This document shows positions 14,660 to 22,089 of a DNA stretch of 32,203 nt, piece after piece. Each line of letters opens with the position of its first letter. Positions within the stretch are counted from its first letter, which is position 1. The notes below the pieces were generated by a model, which was not told where the DNA came from, ran no database searches, and worked only from the letters and a program-made list of their open reading frames with translations. A program made the position numbers and the translations under genes. The DNA comes from Betaproteobacteria bacterium (GTDB lineage: Bacteria > Pseudomonadota > Gammaproteobacteria > Burkholderiales > SG8-39), in the NCBI GenBank assembly GCA_022340285.1, contig JAJDOG010000106.1, forward strand, positions 1 to 32,203, in the 5' to 3' direction.

Positions 14660-15793
14660 TCAGAGCAGACCGCGCGCGGACGCCCAGTACAGCTTGTTGT
14701 ACGCGACCTTGAACCAATGCACGGCCCGGGTGGGCGCCTTGGGTTGTGGCGGGTTCTGGTAGTCGAACATCGCGTAGGTCGCCCGGTCCTTGCCGGCCTC
14801 GATGAAGCAGAACACCTTCCCGTCGTAGTCGCGTACCGGTGCGCCAAGCTTGACGCGCGCCGCGATGTTCTCGCCCAGCGTCTCCGCCTCGAAGTGCGCC
14901 GTCGAGCCTGCTTTGCTGATGGGCAGGTTCGTCGTGTCGCCCAGCACGAACACGTTGTCGCGGCCTTCCATGTTGAGCTGGTGGCGATGGGTGGGGATAA
15001 AACCGCGCTGTCCGAGGCCGTTCTTCTCGATCACTTCCATACCGCGGTGCGCGGGGATGGTGATGAGCAGGTCGAAGTTTGTCTCCGTGCCTTCCTCGCT
15101 CCTGACGATCTTCTTGGCACCGTCGACTTCCTTCATGTTGAAGAGGGTTTCGTACGTGATGCCGAGACGATCCATCTCCGGTGCCGCCCACTTCGCGACG
15201 TTCTCGAGCGAGTGCACCCGCCCGATGGGGTAGGTGTAGTGCAGCTTGACCTTGTCGAGGATGCCGCGGTCCTTGAAGTAGTCGTACAGCATGAAGGTGA
15301 TCTCGAGCGGTGCCATCGGGCACTTGTGCGGCACGCCCACCGCGATCACCACCTTGCCGCCCTCGAATGCGCGCAGCCGCTTGAACATCTTCACCGCCGA
15401 TTCCTCGGTGTAGAACTGCTCTGCGTTCTCGGCGAGGCCGGGGATCTCTTCGGCCACCGGTCGCGAGCCGGTTGCGATTGCAATGATGTCGTACCCGTGG
15501 ATCTTCCCGCTCTTGGTCTTGACTTCGTTTTTGTCGAGGTGGAACTCTTCGACCGGGTCGACGTGAAAATCGATGCCGGGCTCGAGGAGACTCGCCTGGT
15601 CGCGGTAGAGCTCGTCGGGTGTCATGCGCCCGACCGCGAGATAGAGCAACCCGGGTTGATAGAAGTGCCGCTCGGAGGCTGAGAGCATCGTCAATCGCAC
15701 CTTGCCGGCACGTACGTCGCCCGAGAGCCTGCGCGCAAGATTGTTGGCGAGAATCGTCCCGCCCATGCCGCCGCCCACCACCAGTATCCGCAT
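14660..15793 (-). CDS. Sulfide:quinone oxidoreductase-like flavoprotein
   Basis: A 377-residue FAD-dependent oxidoreductase. The N-terminal dinucleotide fold is RILVVGGGMGGTILANNL, ATGSRP is at 108-112, and the second FAD contact FVLGDTTNLP is near 282-291. Only two cysteines occur: Cys158 in VPHKCPMAP and Cys329 in VFCFIEAG. These correspond in context to the redox cysteine pair of sulfide:quinone reductases, while the third SQR cysteine is missing. The C-terminal HWFKVAYNKLYW resembles the amphipathic membrane-binding end of SQR. It probably transfers electrons from sulfide or a persulfide to quinone at the inner face of the membrane. AGGAGG lies immediately before the ATG. Operon partners: DsrE-like, TusA-like and DUF1641. 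Confidence 0.88.
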   Translation of the reverse strand: MRILVVGGGMGGTILANNLARRLSGDVRAGKVRLTMLSASERHFYQPGLLYLAVGRMTPDELYRDQASLLEPGIDFHVDPVEEFHLDKNEVKTKSGKIHGYDIIAIATGSRPVAEEIPGLAENAEQFYTEESAVKMFKRLRAFEGGKVVIAVGVPHKCPMAPLEITFMLYDYFKDRGILDKVKLHYTYPIGRVHSLENVAKWAAPEMDRLGITYETLFNMKEVDGAKKIVRSEEGTETNFDLLITIPAHRGMEVIEKNGLGQRGFIPTHRHQLNMEGRDNVFVLGDTTNLPISKAGSTAHFEAETLGENIAARVKLGAPVRDYDGKVFCFIEAGKDRATYAMFDYQNPPQPKAPTRAVHWFKVAYNKLYWASARGLL

Positions 15794-15822
15794 GATCTCC
15801 TCCTTTTGGTTCGAGCCGAAGC

Positions 15823-16053
15823 TCAGTGCGTCTTCTTCACGAGTACATGCCACACACCTTCCTTTTCCTCGGTGCCCACGTGCTCGTGCTTGACCTTGTG
15901 AATCCACTCCGGGATGTCGGTCGCGGAGCCCTTGTCGGTGGAGAGAATTTCGATCTCCTCGCCGACCTCCGCCATTTTCATCGCTGCGATCAATTCCATG
16001 AGTGGTCCCGGGCAGAAGCTGCCCCGGGCATCCACGACTCTGCGGTTCGCCAC
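15823..16053 (-). CDS. TusA-like sulfur carrier
   Basis: A 76-residue TusA/SirA-family protein. Cys14 in GSFCPGP is the persulfide-carrying cysteine of the CPxP motif, followed by the usual two-layer fold (LMELIAAMKMAEVGEEIEIL, then DKGSATDIPEWI). It would shuttle sulfane sulfur between proteins in the cytoplasm. The start is GTG at 16053 with AGGAGA seven bases upstream; the longer reading frame has no family similarity. It sits between the DsrE-like and flavoprotein genes, which points to a role in sulfur oxidation or sulfur transfer rather than tRNA thiolation. Confidence 0.9.
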   Translation of the reverse strand: MANRRVVDARGSFCPGPLMELIAAMKMAEVGEEIEILSTDKGSATDIPEWIHKVKHEHVGTEEKEGVWHVLVKKTH

Positions 16054-16081
16054 TCTCTCTTCTCCTTTCCCCCGGTGACGG

Positions 16082-16471
16082 TCAGAACGACCAGATCTGG
16101 CCCTCGCGGGCGTCGTCCAAAAACTTGGTGAGACCCAGCGGCTCGCCGAGGTAGGGCTCCACGTCACTCTTATCGTAGCCGAAGACGTCCATCGCCATGG
16201 AGCAGGGGAAGATCTTCGCGTCGCCGAGCTCGACCGCGTTCTCGAAGAGCTGCTTGAAGGGCGGCGCCTTCTTCTCGACCAGGAGCTTACCCATTTCGCC
16301 CTCCGCCGGTGCCCTATCGTCCGCTCCTTTGCGGAAGAACGGCAGCGCGTTCATCGACAGGAACACCGTGACGTCGTTGCCGCTCACGGCGCCGACCGAG
16401 GCGACCATCGCCGCCATCTGCAGGCGCTCGATGGTCCCCGAAACCACCATGATGCTGATGCGATTGCTCAT
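16082..16471 (-). CDS. DsrE/DsrF/DrsH-like sulfurtransferase
   Basis: A 129-residue DsrE-superfamily protein. The fold begins RISIMVVSGTIERLQMAAMVASVGAVSGNDVTVFLSM. The candidate sulfur-binding residue is Cys90 in KIFPCSMAMDVFGYD, the only cysteine. The pattern is closest to the DsrE2 type, although without an obvious membrane segment. DsrE2 and TusA proteins pass persulfide sulfur to one another in sulfur oxidisers; the tusA-like gene follows 28 bp downstream. It is the first gene of the operon, with an FNR-like dyad about 130 bp upstream of its ATG. Confidence 0.9.
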   Translation of the reverse strand: MSNRISIMVVSGTIERLQMAAMVASVGAVSGNDVTVFLSMNALPFFRKGADDRAPAEGEMGKLLVEKKAPPFKQLFENAVELGDAKIFPCSMAMDVFGYDKSDVEPYLGEPLGLTKFLDDAREGQIWSF

Positions 16472-16592
16472 CTTGCGGGTCTCCCGGAACAGTGCTCACA
16501 CGCCGGCGCGGAAATGGGCGCTTCACTACGACGCTTTGCGCGCCGGCGCCGGTCGCGAAACCCACACTTGACCACGTGTCGGTCTGCCCAAG

Positions 16593-16608
16593 TTTGACTC
16601 ACGTCAAA
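16593..16608. promoter_or_regulatory. FNR/CRP-family operator-like dyad
   Basis: TTTGAC-TCAC-GTCAAA is a perfect dyad with six-base arms and a four-base centre, the geometry of FNR/ANR/DNR-type sites (TTGAT-N4-ATCAA class). It lies in the gap between the ABC operon and the DsrE-like gene, centred about 129 bp before that gene's start. Oxygen- or nitric-oxide-responsive control of the sulfur-relay operon is therefore plausible but unproven. No strong -10 box is visible at the expected distance. Confidence 0.55.
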
Positions 16609-16668
16609 TCATCCTACGTTCGGTTCCCTCGATGCAAGCATTCGCGAGACTTATCCGCGTGCCGGGCG

Positions 16669-17499
16669 CTACTGCTTGATCGCTCCGGCGAGGAGTCCCG
16701 ACACGATGTGGCGTTGGAACAGGAGCGCGAGCGCGACGATCGGAGCGGTCACGAGCACCGCTGCCGCCATGATCGATCCCCACGGCAGCTCGAATGCGCT
16801 CGATCCGGAAAGGAGGGCGATGGCAACGGGGACGGTTCGGCTTTCGTCGGACAAGGTGAAGGTCAACGCAAAGAGGAACTCATTCCACGCGGCGATGAAG
16901 ACAAGCAATCCCGTCGCGGCGAGCGCGGGCTGCAGCAGGGGCACGAAGATCCGGAGCAGCACACTGAGCGGACTCGCGCCGTCCAGCGCCGCGGCTTCCT
17001 CCAGCTCGACGGGGATGGCGTGCATGAATGTCGCGAGCACCCAGGCGGCGAACGGCAACGTCAGCGTGAGATAGGAGAAGATCAGCGCGCCCAGCGAGTC
17101 GAAGAGCCCGAACGAGCGAACCAGCTCGAACATGCCAGCCAGCACTGCGATCTGTGGAAACATCGAAATCGCGAGAATCCCGAAGAGAACCGCAGCGCGG
17201 CCTCGGAACCGGATACGCGCGAGCGCGTAGGCAGCGCCGAGTGCAAATGCGAGAGTGAGAACGACCACTGCTGCACTCACAAGTGCCGAGTTGAGAATGT
17301 TCCGCAGGAATGCTCCGGCCAGAATTCCTCGATAGTGCTCGGCGGTCCATCGTTCCGGAAAGATTTCGGGCCGAAAGAGCTCTCCGGAGGGCGTGACCGA
17401 GGTGGTGAATGCGTAGTAGAGCGGAAAGAGGGCGAATACCAGGATTGCGCCTAGGAATGCGGCGAAGGCCATCCGTCGTAACAGTTGCCGGCCCGTCAT
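16669..17499 (-). CDS. Carbohydrate ABC transporter permease (MalG-like)
   Basis: An inner-membrane permease of 276 residues with about six hydrophobic helices. The cytoplasmic loop EEAAALDGASPLSVLLRIFVPLLQPA carries the EAA---G motif that docks to the ATPase. The length and N-terminus (short, basic, one helix, then a periplasmic loop with FRPEIFPERWTAEHYRGIL) match MalG/UgpE/SugB-type subunits. The start at 17499 overlaps the upstream permease stop as ATGA. It is the last gene of the four-gene importer operon. The substrate, probably a sugar or polyol, is inferred from family. Confidence 0.94.
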   Translation of the reverse strand: MTGRQLLRRMAFAAFLGAILVFALFPLYYAFTTSVTPSGELFRPEIFPERWTAEHYRGILAGAFLRNILNSALVSAAVVVLTLAFALGAAYALARIRFRGRAAVLFGILAISMFPQIAVLAGMFELVRSFGLFDSLGALIFSYLTLTLPFAAWVLATFMHAIPVELEEAAALDGASPLSVLLRIFVPLLQPALAATGLLVFIAAWNEFLFALTFTLSDESRTVPVAIALLSGSSAFELPWGSIMAAAVLVTAPIVALALLFQRHIVSGLLAGAIKQ

Positions 17500-18413
17500 G
17501 CGGTTTCCCCGGGACGCAGCCGCACCAGGCGCAGATAGGCGATCGCGGCGAGGCCGATCGTCAGGAAGACGAGCGTCGAAGCCGCAGATCCGTAGCCGAT
17601 ATCCTGAAAGTCGATCAACTGCTGGCGCGCGTAGACCGAGATCGACATGGTGCTGGTCGAATTCGCAGTGAGAACGTAAACGAGGTCGAAAATCCGCAGC
17701 GCATCCAGCGCGCGGAACGCGACGGCTACGGCGAGCGCGGGCCACAGTAGGGGCAGCGTGACCCGGAGGAACACCTTCACCGGGCTCACGCCATCCACGC
17801 GCGCCGCTTCGTAGCAGTCCTGTGGCAGCATCTGGAGCCCGGCAAGAATGAGGAGGACCATGAACGGGGTGGTCTTCCAGACGTCCACCGCGATGACCGC
17901 CCCGAGCGCAAGGTCCGGGTTGGCGACCCAGGCGATGGGCGCGGAGATCACCCCGAGACCGAGCAGCACGTGGTTCAGAATCCCAAACTCGTCGTTCAGC
18001 ATCCAGGCCCACAGCTTGGCCGACACCACGGTCGGAATGGCCCATGGGACGAGCACTGCGGCGCGCACCAGGCCGCGTCCGCGGAAAGGCGTGTTCAATG
18101 CGAGGGCAATCGCCAGGCCGAGCATCGTCTCGAGCCCGACCGACACGACCGCGAAAACGAGCGTATTGCGGACGGCGTGCCACCACTGCGGGTCGGCAAG
18201 CACCCCATACCACTCGCCGGCATCATGCTCGAGGTAATTCGCGAATCCGATCCAGGCCACATCCGCCGGCCCGGCAAGGGTCGCATCGGTAAAGCTCAGC
18301 CATACGGTGCGCGCAAGCGGCCAGCCCGCCGCGACTGCCAGCGCGACGACCATCGGGGTCATGAGCCACCATGCCGATCGCGCCCGGCGCGCGCGGAGCG
18401 ATACTGCACTCAC
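17496..18413 (-). CDS. Sugar ABC transporter permease (MalF-like)
   Basis: An inner-membrane permease of 305 residues with about six transmembrane helices. The EAA loop reads DCYEAARVDGVSPVKVFLRVTLPLLWPAL. Family segments include WIGFANYLEH after the first helix and FRGRGLVRAAVLVPWAIPTVVSAKLWAWMLND. I chose the GTG at 18413, which overlaps the stop of the binding-protein gene as GTGA; the reading frame continues far upstream but only as a shadow of that gene. It pairs with the MalG-like gene to form the membrane channel of the importer. Confidence 0.92.
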   Translation of the reverse strand: MSAVSLRARRARSAWWLMTPMVVALAVAAGWPLARTVWLSFTDATLAGPADVAWIGFANYLEHDAGEWYGVLADPQWWHAVRNTLVFAVVSVGLETMLGLAIALALNTPFRGRGLVRAAVLVPWAIPTVVSAKLWAWMLNDEFGILNHVLLGLGVISAPIAWVANPDLALGAVIAVDVWKTTPFMVLLILAGLQMLPQDCYEAARVDGVSPVKVFLRVTLPLLWPALAVAVAFRALDALRIFDLVYVLTANSTSTMSISVYARQQLIDFQDIGYGSAASTLVFLTIGLAAIAYLRLVRLRPGETA

Positions 18414-19702
18414 CGACTTGCCCCGGCGGCGTGCACCGCCGGCCAGTTGCCGCGGCGCTTGAGGCGGCGCAGCCGACGTTCCAGCGCGCGCAGGCTCGAC
18501 TCGGCGTCGCTCTGGCCGGCGAGCACGGTGTGCACGGCGTTCGCGAACGCGTAGCTCACCCGGTTGTAATCTGCCCCGACTGCCGAGGAGGGTCGCGCCA
18601 CCGCTCCGTCGAGCGCGTCGCGCAGCGTTCCGAAGAGGGGGCTGGTGCGAAGCAGTTCCGGATCGTCGTAAAGCGCGGGAATCGTGGGGTGGTATCCGCC
18701 GACCAGCGCCCGCCGCTTCTGCTCGGCACGGCTCACCAGATAGAGGACGAGCGACGCGGCGGCTTCGCGATTTCGCGAATAACGCGATACGGCAAGCTGC
18801 GCGCCACCGAGCGTCGCCGCGGGACGGCCGTCGGCGGCCGCGGGAAGCATCGCGATGCCGACCTTGCCGCGCACCGGGCTGCCCGGGCTCTGCAGGAGGC
18901 TCCATGCATACGGCCAGTTGCGCATGAATACCGCGAGCCCGCTCTGGAACACGCCGCGCGACTCCTCCTCCGCGTAGTTGAGAACGCCCTCGGGACTGAT
19001 GCGGCGCACCCAGCTCGCCGCTAGCGAGATGGCGGCGGCCGCCCGGGGGTTGTCGACGCTGATGTGGCCGTCGGCGCCGACGATCGTTCCGCCGCCGTGG
19101 CTCGCCAGCCATTCGAGCGCGTCGCACGTCAAGCCTTCGTAGGCGCGTCCCTGCCACACGAATCCCCACAGGCGCGTCGTACCGGCGGCTCGCTCGGCGC
19201 GCTGAATGCGTGTCGCGGTGTCGGTCAACTCCTTCCAGGTGCGCGGGATCGGGCGGCCATGGCGCTCGAGGAGGTCGCTGCGGTAATAGAGCAGGCCGAC
19301 ATTGACGAACCATGGCAAGGCGACCAGCCGTCCGCCGACGGTGTCGTTGCGGATGAGCTCTGGGAAGAACGCACTGCGAAGCGCGGCAGCATTCGCGGAG
19401 AGGTCCACGAGGTGGCCGGCGAGGATGCCAGGCCACACGATGTCGATCTGCAGGACGTCCAGATCCGGCGCGCGTGCGGCCAGCAGCTGCTGGTACAGGG
19501 CGAGACGCTCGGAGGCCGAGTTGGGCGTCGAGACCAGCCTCACGGTGTGGCCGGTCTCCTTCGCCCACGCTTCGGCACCTTCGCGGCAGATCTCGAGCTC
19601 GCGGCCCACCGCGCTGCAGGAGATCGAGATCGTCGCTGCTTGCGCCACGACTCCCGGCGCCAGCGCGAGCGCGACTAGTGCGATCCGCCAGCCACGCCTC
19701 AT
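18410..19702 (-). CDS. Extracellular sugar-binding protein of ABC importer
   Basis: A periplasmic solute-binding protein of family 1 (MalE/UgpB-like), 430 residues. It has a Sec signal peptide (RRGWRIALVALALAPGVVAQA, cleavage near residue 22). The mature part contains ATRIQRAERAAGTTRLWGFVWQGRAYEGLTCDALEWLASHGGG, a typical hinge region, and PAAADGRPAATLGGAQLAVSRYSRN. The sequence resembles trehalose/maltose-type binding proteins such as ThuE or LpqY, but I cannot assign the ligand. It is overlapped by 4 nt at both ends (ATGA with the ATPase gene, GTGA with the permease). Confidence 0.92.
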   Translation of the reverse strand: MRRGWRIALVALALAPGVVAQAATISISCSAVGRELEICREGAEAWAKETGHTVRLVSTPNSASERLALYQQLLAARAPDLDVLQIDIVWPGILAGHLVDLSANAAALRSAFFPELIRNDTVGGRLVALPWFVNVGLLYYRSDLLERHGRPIPRTWKELTDTATRIQRAERAAGTTRLWGFVWQGRAYEGLTCDALEWLASHGGGTIVGADGHISVDNPRAAAAISLAASWVRRISPEGVLNYAEEESRGVFQSGLAVFMRNWPYAWSLLQSPGSPVRGKVGIAMLPAAADGRPAATLGGAQLAVSRYSRNREAAASLVLYLVSRAEQKRRALVGGYHPTIPALYDDPELLRTSPLFGTLRDALDGAVARPSSAVGADYNRVSYAFANAVHTVLAGQSDAESSLRALERRLRRLKRRGNWPAVHAAGASR

Positions 19703-20808
19703 GATCGCCGCATTCCGGAGCGCTCGAGCGCGTCGCCCGCCGCGTCGAACACGTGCACACGCTCGGGTGGGGCGTGAAGCTGCAGCGCCGTGCCGGCACG
19801 GACCGGCGTATCAGCGTCCAGGCGCGCCACGACAAACCCGTCGCGCGCGCCGGCGATCTCCAGATAGGCATAGCATGCCTCGCCCACTACCTCTGCCACC
19901 GTCACGTTGCCGTGCAGCGGTGCTTCGGGATCGCTCGTCTGATGGAGGTGTTCGGGACGCACGCCGACCGTGACGCGCTCGTCGCGATGCAGCGGGGTTC
20001 CGTTCACGGCGGCTCGCACCAACGCGCCGCCCTCGAGCTTGCAGAGGACTTCCCGCACGTCCGCGGAAACGACGCTGGCATCGAGAAAGTTCATTGCCGG
20101 CGAGCCGATGAACCCGGCGACGAAGACATTGCGCGGAAGCCGATAGATCTCGAGCGGCGTGCCGACCTGCTCGACGCGGCCCTCGCGCAGAACCACCAGG
20201 CGCTGCCCCAGCGTCATCGCCTCCAACTGATCGTGTGTGACGTAGAGGATCGTGGCGCCGAGCTCCCGATGCAGCTTTGCGAGCTCGAGCCGGGTACGCG
20301 CGCGGAGCCCGGCATCGAGATTCGAGAGCGGCTCGTCGAGCAGGAACACTGCAGGATCGCGAACGATCGCTCGGCCGAGTGCAACCCGCTGGCGCTGACC
20401 TCCAGAGAGCTCGGCAGGTTTCCTGTCGAGCAGGGCACTGATCTGGAGTCGCTCTGCGGCATGATGCACGCGGCGCGCGATTTCGGCGCGGTCATAACGC
20501 GCGAGCGACAGCCCGAAAGCCATGTTCTGGTAGGCCGTCATGTGCGGGTAGAGCGCATACGACTGAAACATCATCGCGACCGAGCGCTCCTGGGGAGGCA
20601 GTCCGTCGACGCGCCGCCCCGCGATCTCGATCGAGCCGTGGGTCAGCTCCTCGAGCCCGGCGATCACCCGCAGAAGCGTGGACTTCCCGCATCCGGACGG
20701 CCCGACCAGGACCACCAGTTCCCCGTCAGCGACCTCGAGATCGATGTCGCGCAAGACGGGCGAGAGCCCGAATTGCTTGGTTACGCTGCGGAGCACCACT
20801 GCCGCCAA
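19699..20808 (-). CDS. ABC transporter ATPase (UgpC/MalK/SugC-like)
   Basis: Energises the importer at the inner face of the membrane; 369 residues. Walker A is GPSGCGKST, the Q-loop is in MMFQSYALYPHMTAYQN, the signature is LSGGQRQR, Walker B is VFLLDEPLSNLD and the switch histidine is in YVTHDQLEAM. The C-terminal TOBE/regulatory region (about 240-369) is complete. The start is a TTG at 20808, with GAGG upstream; it restores the family N-terminus (MA-VLR-VTKQFG). In-frame GTG codons follow 9 and 12 bases later. It leads the operon, ahead of the binding protein, and diverges from the methyltransferase gene at 21060. Confidence 0.94.
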   Translation of the reverse strand: MAAVVLRSVTKQFGLSPVLRDIDLEVADGELVVLVGPSGCGKSTLLRVIAGLEELTHGSIEIAGRRVDGLPPQERSVAMMFQSYALYPHMTAYQNMAFGLSLARYDRAEIARRVHHAAERLQISALLDRKPAELSGGQRQRVALGRAIVRDPAVFLLDEPLSNLDAGLRARTRLELAKLHRELGATILYVTHDQLEAMTLGQRLVVLREGRVEQVGTPLEIYRLPRNVFVAGFIGSPAMNFLDASVVSADVREVLCKLEGGALVRAAVNGTPLHRDERVTVGVRPEHLHQTSDPEAPLHGNVTVAEVVGEACYAYLEIAGARDGFVVARLDADTPVRAGTALQLHAPPERVHVFDAAGDALERSGMRRS

Positions 20809-21059
20809 GAGCGCCTCAAGAGCTTGCGCGGCCTGGGGCCGCTGACGTGGTGGCAGGTCGCATTCTCGTCGCGCTCCCGCGCGTGGCGCCGCCGGGGCCG
20901 CGCTCTCGCCTGCGGTCCCGCATTTTGGGGGAGCATCTCGAGCATGGCAATATTCGAACAGCCCGTTACCCTATTGCGGCGACCTCCTGCAGTGGAGCTA
21001 TTGCCCGGACTGGGGTGTCAGTGCTTTACTTGGCGCGGATCCGATCAGGGGGAGAATCG

Positions 21060-21815
21060 ATGAATCCACCGCCCGTTGCTACGCGCGAAATCGCCAGGGA
21101 AGAGCGCTTCAACGTCGTCTGGACCCAGGAGCTGAACGATGTGTTCGCCGATGTGGCCCCGTACTACGACCGAGCAAACTACATCGCGAGCCTGGGGCTC
21201 TGGGGCTGGTTTCTGCGGAAATTCATGGAGACCGTCGACATCCGGCCCGGCGAGCGGGTGCTCGACGTGTGCGCTGGCACCAACGCGATCGGCATCGCGC
21301 TGCTGAAGCGGGAGCCGACACTCGAGGTGCACGCCATCGACCGCAGTGCCAAGATGCAGGAGGTCGGACGCCGCAACGCCGAGGCGCTGGGATTCCGAAT
21401 TCACAGCGTCATCGACGATGTTCACACGCTACCGTACCCGGACAACTCGTTTGACGTCGCCACCCTGCAGTTTGCCTCGCGGCATCTGCGCATCCGGCAG
21501 GTGGCCTCCGAAATCCGGCGCGTGCTGAAGCCCGGCGGGCGTTTCTACCACTGCGACATGCTGCGTCCCGGGAACCCGACCGTCGAGAAGCTCTATTACG
21601 CCTACCTCCGATTCTGCCTGTGGTTTACGGGATTCCTGTTTCGCAGCGGGCCTGCGGCGCTCAACTGCAAGGAATATTTCATCCAGGCGCTGCAGATGTT
21701 CTATTCCGCCCAGGAGCTCAGCGACATGCTGGAGGACGTGGGCTACCGGGATGTCACGGCAAAAACGGTGTTCGCCGGCATGCTCGGCTTTCACCGCGCC
21801 GTGAAGCCTCAGTAG
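21060..21815 (+). CDS. UbiE-like class I SAM-dependent methyltransferase
   Basis: A 251-residue methyltransferase. The SAM-binding motif I is VLDVCAGTNAIGIAL near residues 67-81, the acidic residue of motif II is in HAIDRSAKMQEV, and the post-motifs LPYPDNSFDVATLQFASRHLR and RRVLKPGGRFYHCDMLRP follow the UbiE/COQ5 pattern. The opening APYYDRANYIASLGLWGWF also resembles demethylmenaquinone methyltransferases. The CAGTN motif and the C-terminal hydrophobic stretch LRFCLWFTGFLFRSG set it apart from true UbiE, so a lipid or quinone-like substrate is a guess. The ATG at 21060 has AGGGGGAG upstream. Confidence 0.87.
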   Translation: MNPPPVATREIAREERFNVVWTQELNDVFADVAPYYDRANYIASLGLWGWFLRKFMETVDIRPGERVLDVCAGTNAIGIALLKREPTLEVHAIDRSAKMQEVGRRNAEALGFRIHSVIDDVHTLPYPDNSFDVATLQFASRHLRIRQVASEIRRVLKPGGRFYHCDMLRPGNPTVEKLYYAYLRFCLWFTGFLFRSGPAALNCKEYFIQALQMFYSAQELSDMLEDVGYRDVTAKTVFAGMLGFHRAVKPQ

Positions 21816-21842
21816 GCCCGAACACGGCAGGGCAGCGATTTT

Positions 21843-21862
21843 TGAGACCGGTTCCGGTCTCA
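21843..21862. repeat. Perfect hairpin abutting the tRNA 3' end
   Basis: TGAGACCGG (21843-21851) and CCGGTCTCA (21854-21862) form an inverted repeat directly next to the encoded CCA of the tRNA. On the tRNA strand the hairpin is followed by an A-run, not a T-run, so it is not a canonical terminator for the tRNA. On the plus strand T residues precede it. It may be a processing or bidirectional stop signal. Confidence 0.55.
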
Positions 21863-21938
21863 TGGCGCCCCGGAGACGAATCGAACGTCCGACCTGCCCC
21901 TTAGGAGGGGGCTGCTCTATCCACTGAGCTACCGGGGC
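21863..21938 (-). tRNA. tRNA-Arg (anticodon CCT)
   Basis: A 76-nt cloverleaf on the minus strand. The acceptor stem GCCCCGG pairs with CCGGGGC, the D arm is GCTC-AGTGGATA-GAGC, the anticodon arm GCCCC-CTCCTAA-GGGGC gives anticodon CCT, and the T arm is GGACG-TTCGATT-CGTCT with one G-U pair. The discriminator is G and the CCA end is encoded. It decodes AGG. No integrase or attachment duplication is visible beside it. Confidence 0.97.
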
Positions 21939-22089
21939 GTGCGCCTTGCGCGCAGCCCGAATCTTAAGCGAGGCGGCATCCCCATGCCGCGCGAACCGGA
22001 GGCGGGCCGGCCTCCGGGGATTCGCAGCGTACGCGAAAGGCACGCCCCGCTCGGGTAAGATGAAACGTCCCGCCCGATCCGAGATCGCC

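Noticed and set aside
14450-15682. 410-codon plus-strand frame opposite the SQR-like gene
   Set aside because: Antisense shadow of a flavoprotein with intact FAD motifs.
16568-16598. TTGACC as the -35 of a plus-strand promoter
   Set aside because: No matching -10 hexamer at 16-18 bp and no plus-strand gene follows.
18414-19871. N-terminal extension that would fuse the MalF-like permease into a 791-residue protein
   Set aside because: The added part is an out-of-frame reading of the binding-protein gene; the GTG at 18413 gives a normal permease with a 4-nt overlap.
21863-21938. tRNA gene as an integration site for a mobile element
   Set aside because: No integrase, direct repeat of the tRNA 3' end or compositional break is visible on either side.
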